From NCBI RefSeq assembly GCF_937976265.1, contig NZ_CALJRX010000332.1, positions 1 to 11,025 on the forward strand: a stretch of 11,025 bases of DNA. Direction: 5' to 3'. Positions 6,264 to 11,025 of the stretch are shown here, in pieces. The translations under genes and the position numbers were made by a program. Every line of letters starts with the position of its first letter. Within the stretch, counting starts at the first letter, position 1. This DNA is from an uncultured Haemophilus sp. GTDB lineage: Bacteria > Pseudomonadota > Gammaproteobacteria > Enterobacterales > Pasteurellaceae. The notes under the pieces are model-generated. The model was not told the DNA's origin. It worked only from the letters and a program-made list of their open reading frames with translations, and did not search any database.

Positions 6264-6575
6264 TTAGATAATTTCATTGTTAGATTTGAAGAAACGTACT
6301 TTTTTGCCGTCTTCGAATCTAAAACCTACACGGTCAGCTTTGTTTGTTTTTGGATTGAAAATCGCAACGTTAGAAGCATCGATAGCCGCTTCTTTTTTCA
6401 CTAAACCACCAGCTTGTCCTAAAGCAGGAACTGGTTTTTCATGTTTAGTGATGATGTTGATACCTTCAACAAACACTTTACCGTTTGGTAACACTTTAGT
6501 TACCTTGCCACGCTTGCCTTTGTCTTTACCGGCAAGTACGATTACTTCATCGTTTTGACGAATTTTTGCAGCCAT
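6264..6575 (-). CDS. rplX: 50S ribosomal protein L24
   Basis: L24 is an assembly initiator that binds the 5' part of 23S rRNA and sits beside the exit of the polypeptide tunnel. The 103 residues are near the usual 104. The KOW motif is clear at the N-terminus (NDEVIVLAGKDKGKRGKVTK, about residues 8-27), followed by VLPNGKVFVEGINIITKHEK. The C-terminal part includes AIDASNVAIFNPKTNKADRV and ends KVRFFKSNNEII. It starts 13 nt after rplN and ends 17 nt before rplE, in a spacer that carries the S8 operator candidate. Nothing unusual. Confidence 0.98.
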   Translation of the reverse strand: MAAKIRQNDEVIVLAGKDKGKRGKVTKVLPNGKVFVEGINIITKHEKPVPALGQAGGLVKKEAAIDASNVAIFNPKTNKADRVGFRFEDGKKVRFFKSNNEII

Positions 6576-6588
6576 TTCTCACTTCTCC

Positions 6589-6960
6589 TTACAGTACTTC
6601 TGGTGCCAAAGAAATGATCTTCATGAATTTCTCAGAACGAAGTTCACGAGTCACCGGTCCAAAAATACGAGTACCGATTGGTTGCTCTGTGTTATTGTTT
6701 AAAATTACACAAGCGTTACCATCGAAGCGAATGACTGATCCGTCTGGGCGACGAACACCCTTCTTGGTGCGCACAACAACTGCTTTTAATACATCACCTT
6801 TTTTAACTTTACCGCGTGGAATTGCTTCTTTCACAGTAACTTTGATGATATCACCAATAGCAGCATAACGACGGTGCGATCCACCTAGAACCTTGATACA
6901 CATTACGCTGCGAGCACCAGAGTTATCGGCAACATCCAGCATAGTCTGTTCTTGGATCAT
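6589..6960 (-). CDS. rplN: 50S ribosomal protein L14, first gene of spc
   Basis: L14 lies on the 50S interface, touches L19 and 16S rRNA (bridge B8), and is the known docking site of the silencing factor RsfS. The 123 residues are full length. Signatures are MIQEQTMLDVADNSGARSVM at the N-terminus, KVTVKEAIPRGKVKKGDVLK (about 41-60), VVRTKKGVRRPDGSVIRFDG and the ending REL-RSEKFMKIISLAPEVL. The ATG at 6958-6960 follows GGAG (6972-6969) by 8 nt. It heads the spc operon, after a promoter and an approximately 80-nt structured leader. In E. coli rplN and rplX are controlled indirectly (retroregulation) when S8 binds at rplE. Confidence 0.98.
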   Translation of the reverse strand: MIQEQTMLDVADNSGARSVMCIKVLGGSHRRYAAIGDIIKVTVKEAIPRGKVKKGDVLKAVVVRTKKGVRRPDGSVIRFDGNACVILNNNTEQPIGTRIFGPVTRELRSEKFMKIISLAPEVL

Positions 6961-7004
6961 ATTTTATGCTCCGTTAAGTTAATAATACACCCTTGCGGGA
7001 CGAA

Positions 7005-7040
7005 CCTATCCATGCCTTATAAAGATATATGGCGGATAGG
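7005..7040 (-). promoter_or_regulatory. Hairpin at the predicted 5' end of the spc mRNA
   Basis: On the minus strand CCTATCC (7040-7034) pairs perfectly with GGATAGG (7011-7005). Within it GCC (7033-7031) pairs with GGC (7016-7014), leaving a two-base AT bulge on the 3' side. An upper TATA/TATA stem follows past one A-A mismatch and closes a TCTT loop. The transcript predicted from the -10 at 7052-7047 would start close to 7040, so the stem would be at its extreme 5' end. A smaller CCC-GCAA-GGG hairpin with a GNRA-type loop follows (6999-6990). The role is unknown; 5'-end protection or a regulatory leader are options. Confidence 0.65.
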
Positions 7041-7046
7041 TGGCGG

Positions 7047-7075
7047 AGTTTACCAAAATCAAGCTAGAAACGCAA
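7047..7075 (-). promoter_or_regulatory. Predicted spc operon promoter with extended -10
   Basis: On the minus strand TTGCGT (7075-7070) is followed after 17 nt by TAAACT (7052-7047). The -10 is preceded by TG at the extended -10 spacing (TGGTAAACT). Just upstream of the -35 is an A/T-rich tract (TAAAATTTT, 7086-7078) that could act as an UP element. The hexamers are imperfect, but position between the S10 terminator and rplN fits the known spc promoter of E. coli. TAAAAT at 7086-7081 is an alternative -10 but has no good -35 partner. Confidence 0.62.
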
Positions 7076-7106
7076 TCAAAATTTTACGCTTAAATTAGTG
7101 CATTTA

Positions 7107-7134
7107 AAGTGCGGTCAAATTTTCATGACTTTTA
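7107..7134 (+). repeat. DNA uptake signal sequence (Hin type)
   Basis: The plus strand has the perfect 9-base core AAGTGCGGT (7107-7115). After one base comes AAATTT (7117-7122), then six bases, then CTTTTA (7129-7134). That is the extended arrangement of a core plus two phased A/T-rich segments known for Haemophilus uptake signals, with only the first base of the last segment off consensus. Such sites bias DNA uptake in naturally competent Pasteurellaceae. It lies between the S10 terminator and the spc promoter, and I found no second perfect copy in the window. Confidence 0.9.
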
Positions 7135-7145
7135 GCAAGTCTTGG

Positions 7146-7181
7146 AAAGAAAAAAGCCAATGGTATAAACCATTGGCTTTT
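7146..7181 (-). terminator. Intrinsic terminator of the S10 operon
   Basis: The arms 7152-7164 and 7169-7181 pair over 13 bp without mismatch around a 4-base loop. On the minus strand the core is AGCCAATGGT / ACCATTGGCT. The hairpin is followed by a T-rich tail, TTTTTTCTTT (7155-7146), whose first bases form the stem foot. It begins 16 nt after the rpsQ stop codon. The plus strand also has a T-rich tail (TTTTATTTTT, 7178-7187), so it could work in both directions, although no plus-strand gene is present. Confidence 0.92.
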
Positions 7182-7197
7182 ATTTTTAACTTGTTAA

Positions 7198-7455
7198 TTA
7201 AGCAATAACTGCTTTCTCAACAACACGAACTAAAGTCCAAGATTTGGTTTTAGAGAGAGGACGACATTCGCGAATCTCTACTACATCACCTAATTTGGCT
7301 TCGTTGTTCTCATCGTGTACGTGTAATTTAGTTGTACGACGGATAAATTTACCGTATAACGGGTGTTTTACCTTACGTTCAATAGCAACAACGAAAGATT
7401 TTTCCATTTTGTCGCTAACAACTTTACCTTGTACGCTACGAATTTTATCAGTCAT
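7198..7455 (-). CDS. rpsQ: 30S ribosomal protein S17, last gene of S10 operon
   Basis: S17 is a primary binder of the 16S 5' domain (helices 7 and 11) with an OB fold. The 85 residues match the family. Visible features are MTDKIRSVQGKVVSDKMEKS, the signature KHPLYGKFIRRTTKLHVHDE (about residues 30-49), GDVVEIRECRPLSKTKSWTL, and the short tail VRVVEKAVIA. Its ATG overlaps the rpmC stop by one base (TAATG at 7457-7453), so ribosomes probably re-initiate directly. The stop codon is followed after 16 nt by a strong terminator, marking the end of the S10 transcript. Confidence 0.98.
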   Translation of the reverse strand: MTDKIRSVQGKVVSDKMEKSFVVAIERKVKHPLYGKFIRRTTKLHVHDENNEAKLGDVVEIRECRPLSKTKSWTLVRVVEKAVIA

Positions 7456-7646
7456 TACTCACCCGCCTTCTCAGTTAAAATGGTTTTAACGCGTGCGATA
7501 TCACGACGCACTTGTTTAGCCTGATGGGTTTGTTGAAGCTGACCGGTGGCTGTTTGCATACGCAATTTGAATTGTTCACCTAAAAGGTTCACTAATTCAT
7601 CATTCAGCTCTTCAACACTTTTTGTACGTAAATCTTGAGCTTTCAT
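7455..7646 (-). CDS. rpmC: 50S ribosomal protein L29
   Basis: L29 is a two-helix antiparallel coiled coil next to L23 at the tunnel exit, in the area where trigger factor and SRP bind. The 63 residues are the standard length. It reads MKAQDLRTKSVEELNDELVN, then a second helix with EQFKLRMQTATGQLQQTHQ and KQVRRDIARVKTILTEKAGE. Its ATG shares one base with the rplP stop (TAATG at 7648-7644), and its own stop shares one base with the rpsQ start. This tandem coupling of L16-L29-S17 helps keep output equal. Residues agree closely with Haemophilus-type L29. Confidence 0.98.
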   Translation of the reverse strand: MKAQDLRTKSVEELNDELVNLLGEQFKLRMQTATGQLQQTHQAKQVRRDIARVKTILTEKAGE

Positions 7647-8056
7647 TACATCACCGTCTTAGTTACGAAGGTAGTCTTGATTGGCAATTTAGCAGCTGCT
7701 AATGCAAATGCTTGTCTTGCGATCTCTTCAGACACACCATCCATTTCATAAAGTACTTTACCCGGTTGGATTAAGGCTACCCAGTACTCAACGTTACCTT
7801 TACCTTTACCCATACGGACTTCTAATGGTTTTTCAGTAATTGGTTTATCTGGGAAAACACGGATCCAGATTTTACCTTGACGTTTAACTGCACGTGTCAT
7901 TGCACGACGAGCCGCTTCAATTTGACGAGCGGTTAAACGACCACGACCAACTGCTTTTAACCCGAATGTACCGAAGCTAACTTCAGTACCACCCGCGATA
8001 CCACGGTTACGGCCTTTGTGAACTTTACGGAATTTTGTACGTTTTGGTTGCAACAT
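7646..8056 (-). CDS. rplP: 50S ribosomal protein L16
   Basis: L16 sits near the A-site side of the peptidyl-transferase region and 5S rRNA, and joins late in 50S assembly. The 136 residues match E. coli. It opens MLQPKRTKFRKVHKGRNRGI, followed by FGLKAVGRGRLTARQIEAAR (about 31-50), the RVFPDKPITEKPLEVRMGKG stretch and the ending KLPIKTTFVTKTVM. Arg81, within VRMGKGKGN, corresponds to the arginine hydroxylated by the RoxA (YcfD) oxygenase in E. coli; whether it is modified here is unknown. It lies 13 nt after rpsC. Confidence 0.98.
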   Translation of the reverse strand: MLQPKRTKFRKVHKGRNRGIAGGTEVSFGTFGLKAVGRGRLTARQIEAARRAMTRAVKRQGKIWIRVFPDKPITEKPLEVRMGKGKGNVEYWVALIQPGKVLYEMDGVSEEIARQAFALAAAKLPIKTTFVTKTVM

Positions 8057-8069
8057 TTAGCGTTTCTCC

Positions 8070-8777
8070 TTACTTACGACCTTTGCCACGCGGAGCCTTT
8101 TTAGGCTTGTCGGCAGGTTGTTGTTCTGATTGCGCAACTGCAGCCATTCCACCCAAAATTTCACCTTTGAAGATCCATACTTTAACGCCGATTACGCCGT
8201 ATGTAGTATGAGCTTCTGCAGTGTTATAATCGATGTCCGCACGAAGAGTATGTAGAGGTACACGACCTTCACGATACCATTCAGAACGTGCGATTTCTGC
8301 ACCACCTAAACGACCGCTAACTTCAACTTTGATACCTTTAGCACCTAAACGCATTGCGCTTTGTACCGCACGTTTCATAGCACGACGGAACATTACACGA
8401 CGTTCTAATTGAGAAGCGATGCTGTCTGCAACTAATTTTGCATCTAATTCCGGTTTTTTCACTTCAGCAATGTTGATTTGAGCCGGAACGCCAGCGATTT
8501 GAGATACTGCGTTACGTAATTTTTCAACATCTTCACCTTTTTTACCGATAACGATACCAGGGCGAGCTGTGTGAATTGTTACACGAATACTTTTCGCTGG
8601 ACGCTCAATAGTAATACGTGAAACCGAAGCGTTTGCTAATTCTTTATTTAAGAATTTGCGTACTTTGAAGTCACCGTCAAGATTGTCGGCGAAATCTTGT
8701 GTATTCGCGAACCAAGTAGAGTTCCAAGGTTTTACAATACCTAGGCGAATACCATTTGGATTTACTTTTTGACCCAT
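8070..8777 (-). CDS. rpsC: 30S ribosomal protein S3
   Basis: S3 is in the 30S head at the mRNA entry tunnel and, with S4 and S5, has mRNA-unwinding activity. The 235 residues are close to the E. coli 233. An N-terminal KH domain of type II contains the GXXG loop GKKG, inside PGIVIGKKGEDVEKLRN (about residues 73-89). The FRRAMKRAVQSAMRLGAKGI helix (about 130-149) carries the basic residues tied to helicase activity. The C-terminal domain has VSGRLGGAEIARSEWYREGR and TLRADIDYNTAEAHTTYGVI. The tail is low-complexity and lysine-rich, as usual. It starts 17 nt after rplV. Confidence 0.98.
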   Translation of the reverse strand: MGQKVNPNGIRLGIVKPWNSTWFANTQDFADNLDGDFKVRKFLNKELANASVSRITIERPAKSIRVTIHTARPGIVIGKKGEDVEKLRNAVSQIAGVPAQINIAEVKKPELDAKLVADSIASQLERRVMFRRAMKRAVQSAMRLGAKGIKVEVSGRLGGAEIARSEWYREGRVPLHTLRADIDYNTAEAHTTYGVIGVKVWIFKGEILGGMAAVAQSEQQPADKPKKAPRGKGRK

Positions 8778-8794
8778 TGCTATTCCTCTACTTA

Positions 8795-9127
8795 TTAACG
8801 ATCTGACACAACCACAGTAATGTGGCTAGTACGTTTTAAAATACGATCTGCACGACCTTTAGCACGTGGCATAACACGTTTCATGCTAGGACCTTCGTCA
8901 ACGAAGATTTTAGCAACTTTAAGATCATCGATATCTGCACCATCATTATGCTCTGCGTTAGCAATAGCAGACTCTAATACTTTTTTCACTAAAGCCGCAG
9001 CTTTTTTGTTAGTAAAAGTTAAGATTTCTAATGCTTGCGCAACTTTTTTACCACGAATTAAATCGGCAACTAAGCGAGCTTTTTGGGCAGAAGTGCGAGC
9101 GTAACGATGTTTTGCGATAGTTTCCAT
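8795..9127 (-). CDS. rplV: 50S ribosomal protein L22
   Basis: L22 contacts all domains of 23S rRNA, and its long beta hairpin lines the narrow part of the peptide exit tunnel together with L4. The 110 residues equal E. coli. It begins METIAKHRYARTSAQKARLV. The hairpin, near residues 79-97, reads GPSMKRVMPRAKGRADRIL; Met82-Lys83-Arg84, whose deletion gives erythromycin resistance in E. coli, is intact. The ending RTSHITVVVSDR is typical. It starts 11 nt after rpsS and ends 17 nt before rpsC. Confidence 0.98.
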   Translation of the reverse strand: METIAKHRYARTSAQKARLVADLIRGKKVAQALEILTFTNKKAAALVKKVLESAIANAEHNDGADIDDLKVAKIFVDEGPSMKRVMPRAKGRADRILKRTSHITVVVSDR

Positions 9128-9138
9128 CTATTTACCTC

Positions 9139-9414
9139 TTATTTCTTAGCTTTCTTATCTGCCGCGTGACCGCGGTATGTACGAGTCGGTGCAAATTCAC
9201 CTAATTTATGGCCGATCATTTCATCAGATACATAAACAGGAACGTGCTGACGACCATTATGGACTGCGATGGTCAATCCGATCATTGAAGGAATGATCAT
9301 TGAACGACGGGACCAAGTTTTGATTGGTTTTTTATCCCCGCTTTCCACCGCCTTCTCTACCTTCTTCAACAAGTGTAGGTCAAGGAAAGGACCTTTCTTG
9401 AGAGAACGTGGCAT
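9139..9414 (-). CDS. rpsS: 30S ribosomal protein S19
   Basis: S19 is in the 30S head, where it pairs with S13 and contacts the A-site finger of the 50S (bridge B1a). The 91 residues are one short of E. coli. It begins [20 protein letters not shown]; the central region has [20 protein letters not shown]; the signature [20 protein letters not shown] (about 62-81) and the basic tail [11 protein letters not shown] follow. It starts 24 nt after rplB and lies 11 nt before rplV. No irregularity is seen. Confidence 0.98.
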
Positions 9415-9438
9415 GGCTTATCCTCTTATTAATTTAAA

Positions 9439-10260
9439 TTATTTGCCACGACGACGTACGATGAATTTATCAGTACGTTTGTTGTGACGAGTTTTCTTAC
9501 CTTTAGTTTGAACGCCCCAAGGAGTTACTGGGTGTTTACCAAAGTTACGACCTTCACCACCACCGTGTGGGTGATCTACTGGGTTCATTGCAGTACCACG
9601 AACTGTAGGGCGAATGCCTCTCCAGCGGTTAGCACCAGCTTTACCCAATACGCGAAGCATATGTTCTGAGTTACCAACTTCACCGATTGTAGCAACACAT
9701 TCAGCTAATACTTTACGCATTTCGCCTGAACGTAAACGTAAAGTCACGTAGTTGCCTTCACGAGCGATGATTTGTACATAAGCACCAGCAGAACGAGCGA
9801 TTTGACCGCCTTTACCTGGTTTTAATTCAACGTTATGTACTGTTGAACCAACTGGGATATTACGCATTGGTAATGAGTTACCCACTTTAATTGGTGAGTT
9901 AACGCCAGATTGGATTTGATCGCCAACTGACAAACCTTTAGGTGCTAAGATATAACGGCGTTCACCATCTTTATAAAGCACTAAAGCAATGTTAGCTGAA
10001 CGGTTTGGATCATATTCTAAACGTTCAACAACCGCTGGGATATCTAACTTGTTACGTTTGAAATCGATTAAACGGTAATGTTGTTTATGACCACCACCGA
10101 TGTGGCGAGTGGTAATACGACCATAATTGTTACGACCACCAGTTTTAGATTTAGTATCTAGAAGAGGCGCGTAAGGTTTACCCTTGTATAATTCAGGGTT
10201 CACGATTTTAACAACGTGACGACGACCAGCGGAGGTCGGCTTACATTTAACGATAGCCAT
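9439..10260 (-). CDS. rplB: 50S ribosomal protein L2
   Basis: L2 is among the most conserved 50S proteins; it is needed for subunit joining (bridge B7b) and for forming the peptidyl-transferase region. The 273 residues match E. coli. The N-terminal part has MAIVKCKPTSAGRRHVVKIV and RITTRHIGGGHKQHYRLIDF. Two beta-barrel domains follow (about 60-200, with KPGKGGQIARSAGAYVQIIA). The C-terminal loop AMNPVDHPHGGGEGRNFGKH carries the histidine (His230 counting Met, His229 in E. coli numbering) linked to peptidyl-transferase function. The tail GKKTRHNKRTDKFIVRRRGK is basic. It lies 17 nt after rplW. Confidence 0.98.
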   Translation of the reverse strand: MAIVKCKPTSAGRRHVVKIVNPELYKGKPYAPLLDTKSKTGGRNNYGRITTRHIGGGHKQHYRLIDFKRNKLDIPAVVERLEYDPNRSANIALVLYKDGERRYILAPKGLSVGDQIQSGVNSPIKVGNSLPMRNIPVGSTVHNVELKPGKGGQIARSAGAYVQIIAREGNYVTLRLRSGEMRKVLAECVATIGEVGNSEHMLRVLGKAGANRWRGIRPTVRGTAMNPVDHPHGGGEGRNFGKHPVTPWGVQTKGKKTRHNKRTDKFIVRRRGK

Positions 10261-10277
10261 TCTCTAATTTCCTCCGA

Positions 10278-10577
10278 TTACTCTGCACTGTCCACGAAGT
10301 CCAAGTTTTGGCCTTCGGCTAAAGTTACATAAGCTTTTTTCCAGTCGCTGCGACGACCCATTTTGTTACCACGGCGTTTAGTTTTACCTTTAACAACCAC
10401 AGTACGAACTGAGTCAACTTTTACTTCAAATAATTGAGCAACAGCAGCAGCAATTTCAGCTTTGTTCGCATCTAAAGCAACTTTAAGTACAACAGTGTTA
10501 GATTTTTCAGCATTGTTAGTTGCTTTTTCAGAGATGTGCGGTGCACGTAGCACGCTTAGCAAACGTTCTTGACTCAT
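10278..10577 (-). CDS. rplW: 50S ribosomal protein L23
   Basis: L23 lies at the peptide tunnel exit and is the main docking point for trigger factor and SRP. The 99 residues are one fewer than in E. coli. It begins MSQERLLSVLRAPHISEKAT; Glu17 matches the E. coli Glu18 that binds trigger factor. The extended loop with VVVKGKTKRRGNKMGRRSDW (about 60-79) reaches into 23S rRNA and the tunnel. Its ATG overlaps the end of rplD by four bases (ATGA at 10577-10574), so L4 and L23 translation is likely coupled. Confidence 0.98.
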   Translation of the reverse strand: MSQERLLSVLRAPHISEKATNNAEKSNTVVLKVALDANKAEIAAAVAQLFEVKVDSVRTVVVKGKTKRRGNKMGRRSDWKKAYVTLAEGQNLDFVDSAE

Positions 10578-11025
10578 GCTAGGATCTCCTCAATTTGTTT
10601 CACAGCGTCAACAGTAACAATCACTTTATCGAAAGCGATTAAGCTAACTGGATCGATACCTTGAACATCACGTACATCAACTTTATATAAGTTACGTGCC
10701 GCTAAGAATAGATTTTCATCTAAACTTGCTGTGATAATTAACGCATCTTCAACTGCTAAATCTTTTAATTTTTGTACTAAAACTTTAGTTTTTGGTGCAT
10801 CTAATTCGAATTTTTCAACAACAACCAAACGGTCTTGACGAACTAATTCAGAAAGAATGCTTTTGATAGCACCACGGTACATTTTCTTGTTCACTTTTTG
10901 GCTGTGATCTTGTGGTTTAGCCGCGAAGGTTGTACCACCAGAACGCCAGATTGGTGATTTGATATCACCAGAACGAGCACGACCTGTACCTTTTTGACGC
11001 CAAGGTTTTTTACCTGAACCAGACA
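10574..11025 (-). CDS. rplD: 50S ribosomal protein L4, 5' end outside the window
   Basis: L4 is an early assembly protein whose long loop reaches the exit tunnel opposite L22. In E. coli, free L4 also represses the S10 operon through its leader. The frame is open to the window edge and continues upstream of any internal start. About 149 residues are visible, equal to roughly positions 53-201 of E. coli L4, so about 52 N-terminal residues are missing. The tunnel-loop end SGSGKKPWRQKGTGRARSGD is visible; the lysine equivalent to E. coli Lys63, altered in some macrolide-resistant strains, is kept. The rest reads IKSPIWRSGGTTFAAKPQDH and DPVSLIAFDKVIVTVDAVKQ, ending IEEILA. An internal GTG at 10894 is ordinary coding, not the start. 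Confidence 0.97.
   Translation of the reverse strand, partial: SGSGKKPWRQKGTGRARSGDIKSPIWRSGGTTFAAKPQDHSQKVNKKMYRGAIKSILSELVRQDRLVVVEKFELDAPKTKVLVQKLKDLAVEDALIITASLDENLFLAARNLYKVDVRDVQGIDPVSLIAFDKVIVTVDAVKQIEEILA

Noticed and set aside
6277..6868. Two consecutive plus-strand open frames (6277-6558 and 6566-6868), and similar ones at 7244-7489, 8820-9104 and 9269-9487
   Set aside because: All are shadows of minus-strand r-protein genes (rplX, rplN, rpsQ/rpmC, rplV, rpsS). Low stop density comes from the strongly biased codon use of the real genes.
7081..7086. Second -10 box TAAAAT for spc
   Set aside because: It matches 5 of 6 bases, but no acceptable -35 hexamer lies 16-18 nt upstream on the minus strand. 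It is better explained as part of the A/T-rich tract before the -35 at 7075.
10574..10894. A short 106-residue L4 starting at GTG 10894
   Set aside because: The same frame continues upstream to the window edge with clearly conserved L4 sequence (KKPWRQKGTGRARSG), so the gene is full at its 3' end and merely cut by the window.
1..11025. A novel defence, mobile or biosynthetic system hidden in the cluster
   Set aside because: Every sizeable interval is filled by a recognised r-protein gene or secY with normal length and order. There are no insertions, direct-repeat arrays, integrase or transposase fragments, tRNA genes, or shifts in codon character.

Overview
This window is a nearly uninterrupted ribosomal-protein gene cluster, all on the minus strand, so transcription runs from high to low coordinates. 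It covers the second half of the S10 operon, the complete spc operon and the start of the alpha operon, in the classic gammaproteobacterial order. The proteins are close to Escherichia coli r-proteins. The DNA is fairly AT-rich, and the S10/spc spacer holds a perfect AAGTGCGGT DNA-uptake signal followed by its A/T-rich flank. Together these point to Pasteurellaceae of the 'Hin-type' uptake-signal group (Haemophilus, Aggregatibacter, Pasteurella and relatives). I cannot fix the genus from this sequence alone.

Layout in transcription order. S10 operon (11025 to about 7150): rplD (5' end outside the window), rplW, rplB, rpsS, rplV, rpsC, rplP, rpmC, rpsQ, then a strong intrinsic terminator just after rpsQ. 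Spacer (7197 to 6961): terminator, uptake signal, the predicted spc promoter with an extended -10, and a structured 5' leader. spc operon (6960 to 1430): rplN, rplX, rplE, rpsN, rpsH, rplF, rplR, rpsE, rpmD, rplO, secY, rpmJ. Alpha operon (promoter near 1416-1388): a leader that closely matches the E. coli S4-binding pseudoknot, then rpsM (GTG start), rpsK and rpsD (3' end outside the window). rpmJ (37 codons) and the two edge genes rplD and rpsD were read directly from the sequence.

The genes supply 14 large-subunit proteins (L2, L4, L5, L6, L14, L15, L16, L18, L22, L23, L24, L29, L30, L36), 9 small-subunit proteins (S3, S4, S5, S8, S11, S13, S14, S17, S19) and SecY, the core of the protein-export channel. 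Two feedback sites fit the known logic of these operons. An S8 operator candidate overlaps the start of rplE. The S4 pseudoknot covers the start of rpsM, with S4 itself encoded two genes downstream. The third known feedback site (the L4 target in the S10 leader) would lie upstream of the window.

I found no mobile element, CRISPR array, tRNA, frameshift, foreign gene or undescribed system. The observations worth following are regulatory: a perfect dyad centred on the alpha -10, a strong hairpin at the predicted 5' end of the spc transcript, and a S8 operator stem that appears re-registered relative to E. coli. No gap between genes exceeds about 240 bases.
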